The notes below the pieces were generated by a model. That model was not told the DNA's origin. It made no database searches and saw nothing but the letters and a program-made list of their open reading frames with translations. A stretch of 64,000 nt of DNA, from the NCBI GenBank assembly GCA_023614405.1, contig JAJUPC010000236.1:1-64000 (forward strand), given 5' to 3'. Origin of the DNA: Avena insularis (taxonomy: Eukaryota; Streptophyta; Magnoliopsida; Poales; Poaceae). Positions 42,917 through 54,739 of the stretch are shown here, piece after piece (positions within the stretch are counted from its first letter, which is position 1; each line of letters opens with the position of its first letter). The translations under genes were made by a program, and so were the position numbers.

Positions 42917-45725
42917 GTATCCATGTGTGCTTTGTGAAAAGAACAGACATGCAATCACACTAGGTGGATCCATATGTGGTTTATGGAAGCAATGTACATG
43001 CAATGACTCTAGCAAAGGATTCATGAAAAGAACAGACATGCAATGACACTGGTGGATCCATGTGTGGTTCATGAGAAGAACACACATCCAATGACACTGG
43101 TGGACTCTAGCTGTGGTTCATGAAAAGAACAGACATGCAATGACACTGGTGGACTCATATGTGGTTTGTCTAGAGGAACACACATGTAATGACACTGGGT
43201 GTGGTTCATGAAAAGAACAGACATGCAATGACACTGGTGGATCCATGTGTGGTTTACGGAAGTAACAAACATGCAATGACTCTAGCTATGATTCATGAAA
43301 AGAAAAGACATGCAATGACACTGGTGGATCCATGTGGTTCATGATAACACACATCCAATGAAACTGTGGATCCTTATGTGGTTCATGAAAAGAATGTATA
43401 TGCAAAGGACACCGTGGATCCTTATGTGGTTTGTCTAGAGGAACACACATGCAATAACACTGGGTGTGGTTCATGAAAAGAACAGACATGCAATGACACT
43501 GGTGGATCCATGTGTGGTTCATGAGAAGAACACACATCCAATCACATTGGGTGGATCCTTATGTGGTTTGTCTAGAGGAACACACATGCAATGACACTGG
43601 GTGTAGTTCATGAAAAGAACAGACATGCAATGACACTAGTGGATCCTTATGTGGGTTGTGAGAAGAACAGACATGCAATAACCCTGGTGGATCCATGTGT
43701 GGTTCATGAAAAGAACTGACATGCAATGACACTAGTTGTGGTTCATGAAAAGAACAGATATGCAATGACACTGGTGGATCCATGTGTGGTTTATGGAAAT
43801 AATGTACATGCAATGACTCTACCTGTGATTCATGAAAAGAATGTATATGCAATGACACTAGTGGATCCATGTGTGGTTCATGAGAAAACACACATCCAAT
43901 GACACTGTGGATCCTTATGTGGTTCATGAAAAGAATGTATATGCAAAGGACACTGTGGATCCTTATGTGGTTTGTCTAGAGGAACACACATGCAATGACA
44001 CTGGGTGTGGTTCATGAAAAGAACTGACATGCAATGACTTATGTGGTTTGTTTAGAAGAACACACATGCAATGACACTGGGTGTGCTTCATGAAAAGAAC
44101 AGACATGCAATGACACATAAGGATCCTTATGTGGGTTTGTTTAGAGGAACACACATGCAATGACACTGGGTGTGGTTCATGAAAAGAACACACATACAAT
44201 GACACTGCTGGATCCTTATGTGGTTCATGAAAAGAACATACATGCAGTGACACCGGTGGATCCCTATGTGGTTTGTCTAGAGGAACACACATTCAATGAC
44301 ACTGGGTGTGGTTCATGAAAAGAATGTATATGCAATGACACTGGTGGATCCTTATGTGGTTTGTGAGAAGAACATACTTGCAATAACACTAGTGGATCCA
44401 TGTGTGCTTTATGAAAAGAATTGACATGAAATGACACTAGCCGTGGTTCATGAAAAGAACAGACATGCAATGACACTGGTGGATCCATGTCTGGTTTATG
44501 GAAGTAATAGACATGCAATGACTCTAGCTATGATTCACGAAAAGAACAGACAGGCAATGAGACTGGTGGATCCATGTGTGGTTAATGAGAAGAACAGACA
44601 TGCAATGACACTGGTGGATCCTTATGTGGTTTGTTTAAAGAACACACATGCAATGACACTGGTGGATCCTTATGTGGTTTGTGGAAAGAACAGACATGCA
44701 ATGACACTGGCTGTGGTTCATGAGAAGAACACACATGCAATGACTCTAGTCAGGGTTAATGAAAAGAATAGACATGCAATGACACCGTGGATCCATGTGT
44801 GGTTTATGGAAGTAACACATGCAATGACTCTAGCTGTGGTTCATGAAAAGAACACACATGGAATGACACTAGGGGATCCATGTGTGGTCTATGAAAAGAA
44901 CAGATATGCAATCACACTGGTGGATCCATGTGATTTGTTTAGAAGAACACACATGCAATGACTCTAACAGGTTCATGAAAAGAACACACATGCAATGACA
45001 CTGTGGATCCTTGTGTGGTTCATGAAAAGAATGTATATGTAGTGACACCGTGGATCCTTATGTGGTTTGTTTAGAAGAATGTATATGCAATGACACTAGG
45101 TGTGGTTCATGAAAAGAATGTATATGCAATGACATTGGTGGATCCATGTGTGGTCTATGAGAAGAACACACATCCAATCACACTGGTGGTTCCATGTGTG
45201 GTTTGTTTAGAAGAACACACATGCAATGACTCTAGCTGGTTCATGAAAAGAACACACATGCAATGACACTGTGGATCCATGTGGTTCATGAAAATAATGT
45301 ACATGCAATGACACTGTGGATCCTTATGTGGTTTGTTTAGAGGAATGTATATACAATGACACTAGGTGTGGTTCATGAAAAGAACACACATGCAATGACA
45401 CTGTGGATCCATGTGTGGTTTATGGAAGTAATGTATATGCAATGACTCTATCTGTGATTCATGAAAAGAATAGACATGCAATGACACCTGGATCCATGTG
45501 TGGTTCATGAGAAGAACACACATCTAATGACACTGTGGATCCTTATGTGGTTCATGAAAAGAATGTATATGCAAAGTGACACCGTGGATCCTTATGTGGT
45601 TTGTCTAGAGGAACACACATGCAATGACATTGGGTCCGTTCATGAAAAGAACATACGTGCAATGACTTATGGTTTGTTTAGAGGAACACATGCAATGACA
45701 CTGGGTGTGGTTCATGAAAAGGACA
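42917..45725. repeat. 48/39-bp tandem array (minisatellite), about 2.8 kb
   Basis: On the order of 60 diverged units. The long unit (48 bp) reads ACATGCAATGACACTGG, TGGATCCATGTGTGG, TTCATGAAAAGAACAG. The short unit (39 bp) lacks most of the GGATCC part. Most long units carry GGATCC. A higher-order pattern is visible: a marked variant with TTTATGGAAGTAA recurs at about 42977, 43247, 43785, 44493, 44800 and 45416, and TTTGTCTAGAGGAAC recurs beside it. Because 48 and 39 are multiples of three, long open frames exist on both strands (for example 44431-44961 plus, and 43927-43559 minus with SFHEPHMDPPVSLHV units). Whether any is translated is unknown. The array ends at an A LTR (45726). Confidence 0.92.
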
Positions 45726-46670
45726 TGATCAGGACATCCCTACAATTACACCTATCCCCAATGACTACTGAAGATGCTACAACTGTTGCAAGAAAGGATC
45801 AGTCCAATGAGATTAGAATTGGACCTGTTACAAGAGCTCATGCTAAGCCACTCGAACAACAGTGAACTTACTCCTAAACGAATCTGTACTTTGATTGATG
45901 AGAACTTTATACGCCTAAGTCTATGCATTTATGTATGATAAGGTTCAAGGAGAAACAAGCATGGCGAGGAGGAGAAGGGCTACAAGAGAAGCCCAACATG
46001 ATGATCGCCCAAGGATGCGCGAGGGAGGAGCGAGAGGAAGGCACAAGAGAAGATCATCAAGACGAAGGCAAAAAGATCTGCCACGACCAGAGTGTCCGGC
46101 CAGATCCACCTGACCGTCCGCCTGGTCGAGAGGCAAACCGCATGGACATTCAAGATGCCAGCTTCTGGATACTACCCGGACACCACCCGGAAACTTCAGA
46201 GTTTTCAGCCAGACCGACCGGGCACACTTCACTGAGGTCCTACCGATTGACCGAGGTTCGCACCAATCAATCTGGTCCGAGTCGGTTTGTATCAGTTTGA
46301 GTCGCTTGCATTTAGTTTCGTTTCTAGTCGCCCATCCGCCTTATAAGCTATGGGATGACCTCTAGTTAGGTTTAGACCACGTTAGAATATTTTGGAGTTG
46401 TTTCTTTCATAGAACCTCCGAATTACCTTGTGTTCGAATCTACCAACTATAATTGAGTGTGATCTGTTCCATTGGGAATTAGTAGATTGTATACCGTGAC
46501 GTGGTCACGGCTGTACGCGCAAGAGCGGTGTTGTGAATATCCTACAAGGTTTGAGAGCCGTTGCAATGGCATCAGGATCGAGTGGGAGAGTTCATAGCTA
46601 CAGGCTAGTTGTCATCATCCACCATTATCACCGCCATCTACTTACTAAGAAGATCGGGCCTCCCATATTA
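45726..46670 (+). mobile_element. 5' LTR of a second plus-strand A element
   Basis: Begins TGATCAGGACATCC directly after array sequence and ends GGCCTCCCATATTA, four bases before TGGTATCAGA; the usual CA end is TA here. About 945 bp. It is a divergent subfamily: the middle contains GAGTGTCCGG and GACCGTCCGCC motifs not seen in other A LTRs. The Pol-tail RIGPVTRAHAK is encoded near 45800. Confidence 0.85.
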
Positions 46671-46673
46671 TCT

Positions 46674-46683
46674 TGGTATCAGA
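46674..46683 (+). other. Primer-binding site of the second plus-strand A element
   Basis: TGGTATCAGA, initiator tRNA-Met type, following the LTR end. Confidence 0.8.
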
Positions 46684-47734
46684 TTTCCAAAGGTTGCCTC
46701 GGTAAGCATCCATAAATCCATCCATAGATTAGAGAGTGTTTTCGCCCCATACGTAAAAGCCTTACAAAAGATTTGCCATAGACTAGATTGCATCGCTTTT
46801 CAAGTTTTAGTTGTTGATTGTATCTTCTCGTAGATCCGATCTGCAGGTTTTCCTCAGAGGAGTCTAGTTTCCGCTTGTGTCTAGGTTTAGGTTTGATCTT
46901 GTTTTCCGCTGTTCCCACCATTACCGCTTCCGCAAGTGTTTAATCGCTTTTCCGAGTCCACATAGCGCACCTTTGTTTGCATACCATAGACATAGCCTAT
47001 CTACAGATCTCGTGCCTAGGAACGTACTCCACTAGACTAGTTGCTTTGTTCGGCTGTGCTGCTCATTAGGGCTTGTAGTGCGAAATTTTCGACAGTAAAA
47101 CCGGACTATCCGGCCAATCACACCGGACTATCCGCCCAACCGAGTCTCCCTTACAAGATATCAACCTGGGACTATCCGCCCTAGTTCTGTTAGAGGTTGA
47201 TGTACTGCTTGTATTGAGTAATATAGTTGGAAAAATCAAAAAAAGAGAGAAAAGAAAAGAGAATCAGTATTAAAAAAAAGAGAAAAGAGCTACAAGCCTG
47301 ACAAAAAAGAGATATAGAAGTGTGCAATATTGGAGGCCTTGTTGTATCGCACCGTAGATTGAGCAATCTTGTGCCTGCTCTATTTGAGCTATTACTAGGC
47401 CTCACTTGTGCATTGCAATATTCCTTTTCATAAGTTGCTCGCCACGCTTATCTCCACTGGTGTTTCTTGGTATTTGTACGATCAGCACTAGACTTGTTTG
47501 CGTGTAGATAGGATACCATACCCATAGCTCCACCTTAAATAGCGTGTGTGTCCCGCGATCGTTCTCTATACCTTGATATTCACTTCATCACATCAAGTGC
47601 ATCAGCCTTGATTTCGCTTTGGTAGAGCATCTCTATTCATTTTGGAACCAGAAGATCTCCTTTCTTATTAGTTGTGAGTGAGTTGTGAGAGTTTCCACCA
47701 TACAGATTCTGATTTTTGCACTAACCTACTAATC
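46684..47734 (+). other. Leader of the second plus-strand A element
   Basis: Non-coding leader with three GGACTATCCG motifs (about 47101-47180), a purine-rich stretch near 47228-47290 and the strand-equivalent of the A/T-rich block seen in the other A leaders. Confidence 0.6.
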
Positions 47735-48425
47735 ATGTCTACTAGTGATGATGATGTTGTGTTGCAGAAAAGAAGGATGAGGAGCTCAATTGGCATGAAT
47801 ATGAGGCTTTGAAATCCCACTCTGACACGTGTGTTTACTAACACGACAAATTCCATTGACAAGAATCTCCAAGATATGAATATGAGATTGGATCAGCATG
47901 TTGGGACAGCTTGATACTATCCAAACGCAAGTGGTTACGCTCAATGTCAATGTCACCACTTTGCAAGAGTCCATTGAGGGTTCGATACCGCTTTGCATAG
48001 AAGGGAAGATCCTCAACATGATGATGCCTTTGATGATTTCGATGAGGGTAGCGCTGTTTATGCTGCCCACATGTTGATGTGGGATGTGCTATTCCCTGTC
48101 CATGTTGGTAGGGACGTGCTATTCCACATGTTGATGCTGTTCCTATCTTGAGCGTGGTCCACGGTGCCCAACCAAGCTGTGATGACGGTTTGGGCAAGCC
48201 AAAATTCTCGATTCCTAAGTTTGATGGTTCCATTGATCCTCAAGACTACCTCACCGGAATTGAAGATTGAGAAACTCCTCGCGCTTATTTGACTATCCGT
48301 AAGATAAGAAGGTCGCTTGCAAAGATCTGAAATTGATGGTTATGCTTTTGGTGGGATGCTCGTGCAACATAGGAGGAGGACAATGAACTTCCCGTGATGG
48401 ATTGCCAGATGAAGCTAAATCATGA
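47735..48425 (+). pseudogene. Gag start of the second plus-strand A element, cut by chromovirus E
   Basis: The frame opens MSTSDDDVVLQ at 47735, as in the other A gags, and shifts within 40 bp by a missing base in a run of A. Recognisable pieces follow: PKFSIPKFDGSIDP (about 48195-48240) and a WWDA-like stretch near 48350. The sequence stops at 48425 (CATGA), where the E LTR begins. The rest of this element is not in the window. Confidence 0.75.
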
Positions 48426-51400
48426 TGTTACACTCGGATCATTAAGGATCCTAAGTCCCCGTGATTAACATGCTACTCCCGGATCAATAGCTAGCGCTTC
48501 ACAATGATGAATATCATGTAAAACACAAGTCATTATTACCTAATAATCCAGAGTATAATTATTACAACTTGCATAGCTTATAGCTAGCTCAAATAAAATA
48601 GCGGAAACTAAGCAGAACTTGAGTCCATCAACGCCACAGGATAGTTTCGTGAAGACCCGCGATCCCTACGCACCTTTCAGTCTTCGGATTCGCACATAAG
48701 ACGGCACCAACAAGTTGGGTCAATACTTTGAATGTATTGGCAAATTACACCAAGGAAAGAGTAAGTCTATATCTACATCCAAGGCTAGAGTAGGCTCGGG
48801 GTTCATTTATGAAAGCCAATTCTATCAATGTAATAAGAAAAGAGGAAGAAAGTTTTCCCTACTTTGTAAACTTTGATAAATAGTATAGGGTCGAATGGAA
48901 CACGTGTATATTACTCACCAAGTGCCCAATCAACCTAGCACTTGGATATTACACACCAAGTTTCCAAAAACCCGCCCAACGGCGATATTACTCACTCCTT
49001 GGGTTTTATAAAACGTTATGTTTGGAAAAGAGAGAGGAAGATCCTTTAGAGGCTCCATCCTTCAGATGCTCATAGTTGTTCTGTTTCCGTGAACACGGCT
49101 TATCTATCAGATTGCAATACTCTCTATAGGTTGTGCAATTTCCCCACAATCCACGATCAAGTCCTTTTACAGACTATACCATGGTGAAGCCTTCCCTTAG
49201 TATCCCCTCTACCAGCTGGATCCAACCGCTAAGAACCTCCAAGTGTTGGTACCCTGAGGTTTCCCACTAAGTACTAAGCCAAGAAAGAGCCCATATGTAT
49301 TGTGGTTGCACGAAGCTTCAATTCTCAAACATGGCACTTCTTTGATTCCTCGGCTCAGCCCTCCACCAAATATCCACTAGTTGACCCGACAACCATTCCG
49401 CCTAGAAGAAAACTTAGTTTTATTTTGAAGGGGTTTGAGAAGAAAAGTTCGCCGAGAGAGCTCTCATACTTAGAATTTTTTGATTCTTTCAACCTCCAAA
49501 ATGTACTTGATATAGATAAGTATATAGCATAGCAAGCATAACAGGATAACCTATTGGGATAGAAAAATCCTAAGCATAGAGCTACCATGGCATACTACAA
49601 AATCAAGACTTGCAAAATAGTACTAAGAATTTCTACCAAAATCCTACACATGCATATTATAGAATTTGAAGAGTAAAACATGCATAGTCAAAACTGACAT
49701 AAACATGAACAAGTGGTGTAACTTGCCTTGATCCGAGCAGCAATCTACACAACAGACTCCTCAACAAGACTCCAGCAATCTAACTAAACAAACATGGATC
49801 CAATCACAATTTGCAATAAACAAAGTCACGAATCGAATATGCATGCATGCAACACGGTAATATGCAAGGGTGGATTCAAAATTGACCAAGGGTTTTATTC
49901 AGGTGTTGTTTGAGTTGGGGATGTCATTAGAATCGATTCTACGCATTTTATGTATTTTGGATAAAACCCTAAATAACCAAGCTCAAAACTAGATCTACAA
50001 CTCCAATCTACCTCGAGACAGATCTGAACAACCTACGATGATATGACAATTTTCACAGAAGGTCTCACGATACAAAGCCAACGATCAAGAATCAACTAAA
50101 ACGGAGCTACGGATAAATTTCTAGAATAAAATACTCTAATCTAAACTTTAAATCTTATCGCAAGATTGCTGTGGTAAACAGCAATATTATTGTAGATCCG
50201 TGTTCTACTCAAAATATAAATCCAACGGTATATTATACGAAAATTTGGACCTAAACTCAATTACTATGGATTTTACAAGTTTAAGATATTTTCGCCTATT
50301 TAAAAGAAAGCGGACGGGCTGGCACTGTGGCGCCAAGTGGCGGCGCTGGATTGGTCCAGCTGGCACGCAGGCCGACGGTGGCGATGCAGCGCCGACCAAG
50401 ATGTTGATGCAGGCTGCCATGTGGCGTGATGGGATTGGCCACCCTTTGGCCTGGCCATCTAATCTCAGGCGTTGATTGAAACGACAATGGGGGTGTGGCG
50501 GCTACTATGGCGGGCGGAGACGAGGTCGACGGCGGACGGCGGAGCTTCGGTGATGGTCGGCAGCGGGCGGCGGAGCTTCCCCGGCGTGATGGAGTGGTGG
50601 ACGGCGTGCGGCTCCTCCTCGCGGATCCGTTCCCGATATCGGCATGGACCACCTCCTTCCCGCTAGATTGGCCATGATCGACTGCTGACTCGGCCAAGTT
50701 CATGAAAGCAATCGCGTTGGCACGAGCTTCGCTCAAGGGAAAACGCAAGACGCATTTATGGGTTGTTAGAGAGGGAAGCAAGGAACGGAAAGAGGGAAGA
50801 AAAAGGCCTCGGTTCCAACGGAGGCTCACCTCGGACGTCGCCGGGCGGCAGAGCTCCCATGAGCTCGAATTGGCGTCCTGTATGTTCTCGAAAAAAAATT
50901 AGGGTTTAGAGGCGGTGGGTGGGGTTTTATTTGCCGTGAGACGGAGGAGGGGGCAGCGAAATCGCTTTCCGATTTTTCCGAGGAGTTTGAACTGCATACG
51001 GGCGGCGTTGGGAGTTCGCCCGATCCTGCCGGGTGAACGACGCGTGGGGCCACCGTCAAGTGGCATGGTCAGGCGGGCTGGCCAAGGCGCCTGGGCTGCC
51101 CATGCCACGGGCCGCCTGCCAAAGGCGTATAGGTAGGCTTCGGGTTGGCTTAGCCCCACTAGGCTAGGGTTCCTTTTATATATATATATATATTTATTTC
51201 TGTTTTACTATTTGTCTAATAACTTTAGCAAACGGACTCCAAAAATAAGTGAAACCGATTCTAAAATTTTGTAAAAAGAAGAGGATTAGAATGAGATTAT
51301 AAAAATAATACTTTTGCAAAGGTTTAGGTGGATTGATATTGTTTAGCCCTTTTTAGTCTTTAGACTATGGGGTTTTGGAAAATACCTGATGCAGTTTTTG

Positions 51401-51476
51401 ACATGTGATGCTATGATGCAATGATATGATGCATGCTTCTAGTAACATCTGTAATTGTAATATTTGGGATGTTACA
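48426..51476 (-). mobile_element. 3' LTR of chromovirus E
   Basis: On the minus strand TGTAACATCCC...GTGTAACA, 3051 bp, with matching TGTAACA at both termini. It includes a GC-rich block (50300-51110) and a TA run (51178-51193). Such long LTRs are usual in the Tekay clade. No gene is supported inside; ORFs in the GC-rich block overlap on both strands. Confidence 0.75.
51177..51193. repeat. (TA)n microsatellite in E LTR
   Basis: TATATATATATATATATT run at the boundary of a GC-rich and an AT-rich part of the E LTR. Confidence 0.8.
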
Positions 51477-51490
51477 AACCTACCCCCCTT
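51477..51490 (-). other. Polypurine tract of chromovirus E
   Basis: Minus-strand AAGGGGGGTAGGTT immediately before the LTR start TGTAACATCCC. Confidence 0.75.
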
Positions 51491-53887
51491 AAGAAGAATC
51501 TCGCCCCTGAGATTCAGGTTGTTAGCAACAGTGGGTGTTCTTTCTTCAGTCTTCTTCACGCCCCACGTGGCCTCTTCCTCGAATGGTGATTCCATTGAAC
51601 TTTGCAAAACCTGATAGTCTTGGTACGAAAGTGATTCTCTTGCTGCCTCCTGAATCCTAGTGGGTTTTTCCTCATAGGTGAGATCGTTTCCAATTGAACT
51701 CGGCCCAACGGAACCGTGTCCTTTAGTGGTGTTTCAGCCATTTCCGGGTGACACTTCTTTAGTTGCGACACATGGAAAACATGATGAACAGTTAACACTT
51801 CGGGTAATTCCAACTGATAGGCAACTTCCCCTCTACGACCCAAGATCTTGTAGGGCCCTATGAATCGGGGTGCTAACTTACCCTTGATTCCGAATCTCTT
51901 AACTCCTCGTAGTAGCGAAACTCGAAGATACACACGGTCTCCCACTTCATAAGTCACATCCCTGCACTTGGAATCAGCATAACTCTTTGTCCTGATTGGG
52001 CTATTTTTAACCTGTCTTGAATCTGTCTCACCTTTTCTTCGGCATCCTTGATTAGTTCAGGTCCAAACAAACTACGTTCTCCAACTCCACTCCATAGCAG
52101 CGGAGTCCTACACTTTGTGTCATATAGAACTTCAAATGGAGCCATCTTGATACTAGTTTGGTAGCTGTTATTGTATGAGAATTCAAGATATGGCAAGTTA
52201 TCATCCCAACTAGACCCATAGTCTAAGCATGCCTTAACATGTCCTCCAAGATCTCGATTAACTCTTTTCGCTTGTCCATCCGCTTGTGGGTGGAAGGCAA
52301 GATTAAACCCACCGTGTCCCTAGAGACTCATGTAGCTGTCGCCAAAACTTCGGGGTGAATTGGGTACCTCTATCAGAGACAATCCCCTTGGGTACACCAT
52401 GAAGACTTATGATCCTTGACATATAAATCTTGGCGAGTTTAGCACTCGTATAGGTGGTTTTACGGGAAGAAAGTGGGCCACCTTTGTGAAGTGGTTGACC
52501 ACTACCCAGATGGAGTCATACCTGATCGAGTCCATGGGTAGTCCCGTGATAAAAATCCATGCCTACCTTGTCCCACTTCCAACCGGCATTGTGTAATGGC
52601 TGCAGAGTCCCGCTGGCTTTGATGTTCTACTTGACCTCATGCACACGCCACACAAGGAGATATATTCAGCAATTTCTCTTTTCATATTGTTCCACCGTAA
52701 CCTATCTTTCACAGCCATGTACATCTTTGTATTACCGATGAATTGAGTAAGGCGAATTCAGAGCTTCAAGGATTAACTTCGATATCAGGTCATCGAACGC
52801 ATGACGCTTCTCATACCAAAGCTGCTCCTGCTCATCCGTATGAAACCCTTTTGCTTTCATTTGCTTATATTAGCTCTTATCTCTTCCTACTCTTTGTCCC
52901 CCTTCTGGGCCTCTTTGATTTGGTCCAGAAGCATTGGCACTATCTCCATAGTTGCTAAGTATCCCTCCGGAACTATTTCCAACCTGAGGTCCTTGAATTG
53001 TTCACACAAATCATTTGAAGTTCTCCCATGGTAAGTCCATTTACATAGACTTTCCTATTAAGGCTGCCAAACAACGCTACCTTCCAGATGGTACCGCAGG
53101 TCCAAGTCATAGTCCTGATGAGTTCAAGCCATCTCCTTTGCCTCATATTTAATTCCTTTTGAGTGAAGATGTATTTAAGACTTTTGTGATCCGTGGAACA
53201 CATCACAATGTTTGCCCATTAGGTAATGTCTCCATACCTTGAGCGATGCACAACTGATGCTAGTTCCAAATCGTGCATGGGGTAGTTATTCTCATGGTGC
53301 TTAAGTTGCCGAGAGGCGTAAGACACTACTTTTCCATGTTGCATCAGTACACTACCAAGTCCTTGCCGGGAAGCATCACAATAGACCTGGAAGTCCTTTT
53401 GGATGTCAGGGAGACACAAAACTGGTGTATTACTAAGCTTTCTTTAATTCTTGAAAACATGCTTCACAAGTCTCGGTCCATTGGAACTTCTTCTTTCTTC
53501 AACAATTCTGTCATCGGCTTTGCTATCTTGGAAAAGTTTTCAATGAACTTCGTAATATCTCGCAAGGCCCAGAAACTCCTGATATCACCCACATTCTTAG
53601 GGGACTCCTATTCATCACGTAGTTACCTTACTTGGGTCCACGGCAACTCCTTTGTCGACACGATATGACCAAGAAATCCCACTCTTTCAACCGTAACTCA
53701 CATTTGCTAAACTTGGCATACAACTTGTGTTCCTTATCTTTTCCATAATCAAAGCGCAGATGCCTCTCATGTTCCTTATCGTCTTGGAGTATATGAGTAT
53801 GTCATCAATGAATACCACAATAAACTTATCCAAGTACTCCATGAATACCTTTGTTCATCATAGTCATGAAGTATGCTGGGGCATTGG
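51491..53887 (-). pseudogene. Chromovirus E pol: RT, RNase H, integrase, chromodomain
   Basis: Right to left. An RT piece with the LTNAPAYFM-like region lies at the very edge (about 53890-53860). RNase H is at 53419-53219 ([37 protein letters not shown]) and 53206-52973 (TDHKSLKYIFTQKELNMRQR). The integrase core is decayed (52700-52200). Then PYLEFSYNNSYQTSIKMAPF (52196), DRVYLRVSLLRGVKRFGIKG and KLAPRFIGPYKILGRRGEVA. The chromodomain has KTIRFCKVQWNHHS and, in another frame, EEEATW. The chromodomain reader fold is the mark of chromoviruses and directs integration to certain chromatin. Many frameshifts. Confidence 0.85.
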
Positions 53888-54739
53888 TGATATGGGGTGG
53901 CCCGATCTTGTCAACAAGCTCTTGTCGATGGTGATATGGTGGATGATAGATATCTAGTGCGTAGCTATGATCTCTCCTACTCGATCCCTGATGTCAATGC
54001 AACAGCTCTCGAACCTTGAATGATATTCACAACACCACACTCTTGTGCAGGCATCCGTGACCATGAACAGTAGTATGCAATCTACTAATTCCCAATGGAA
54101 CAACAAATCACACTCAATTATAGTTGTAGAATTCGAACACAAGGTAATTTCAGAGGTTCTATGAAAGAATCAACTCCAAAATATTTTAACGTGGTCTAAA
54201 ACCCTAATCTATGCCCCCCCATCTATTTATGAGTTCAGGGGGTGGCGGCCTATGGTGGAACCCGAGTTGGGTCCACCCAAACTGGATACAAACCGACCAC
54301 AAGTTCTGTCGTGGCAGACTTTCACGCTGATTCTCTCCTGTCATGTAGCCTGCCGCAGAGAACGGGCTTTTCTCTCATGCGTAGAACTCCCTCCTCTTGT
54401 TGATCTTTGTCTTGGACAGCTCCTTGCGCTTCCTCCCTCTCCTCCCTCGCGCATTCTTCATTGATCAACACGACTGGTTCCATTTGCTCCTCGCTCCTTG
54501 CTATGCCTTCTTCTCCTAAGTACCTGATCCTACAATAGTTCAAAAACTTAGGTAGTATAAAATTCTCATTGATTAAAGCACCAGGTTCATTAAGAAACAA
54601 GTTCACCTGTTGTTCTAGTAGCTTAGCACGAGCTCTTGTGATTGGTCCAATCCTTATCTCATTGGACTGATCCTTCTTTGCAATTGGAACATCTTCATTA
54701 TGAATTGGGGTAGGTGTAACTGTAGGGATGTCCTCATCA
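53888..54739 (-). mobile_element. 3' LTR of the A element at 53888-61532
   Basis: TGATATGGGGTGGCCC to CCTCATCA in plus orientation. The minus strand has the purine tract CTTTTGAAGAGGGGAGA just before it. The Pol-tail ORF is open for about 180 codons (54876-54322), with RIGPITRARAKLLEQQVNLF. Confidence 0.88.

Larger units (their letters stand above)
48426..53887 (-). mobile_element. Chromovirus E (Tekay-like), 3' part, minus strand
   Basis: A 3051-bp LTR (48426-51476), polypurine tract, and pol running rightwards from chromodomain back to RT, where it is cut by an A element at 53888. LTR ends TGTAACATCCC...GAGTGTAACA, the Tekay/RIRE3-type start. It entered the A gag at 48425 (flank CATGA). 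The 5' half of the element is missing. Confidence 0.8.

Noticed and set aside
43286..44961. Long ORFs across the tandem array as protein-coding genes
   Set aside because: They follow automatically from unit lengths divisible by three without frequent stops, occur on both strands and lack a start context or other coding evidence. Kept as a repeat feature and a finding, not as genes.
42917..45725. CRISPR array
   Set aside because: Units are contiguous diverged tandem repeats without unique spacers, in a plant nuclear setting.
50296..51159. Several 60-177-codon ORFs in the E LTR
   Set aside because: They lie in the GC-rich part of an LTR, overlap in many frames and have no recognisable motif.
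53888..54739. Reading this LTR as a separate solo A LTR rather than as the 3' LTR
   Set aside because: A polypurine tract and integrase end lie immediately next to it, and it shares subfamily marks with the LTR at 60640, so it is the 3' LTR of one (possibly recombinant) element.
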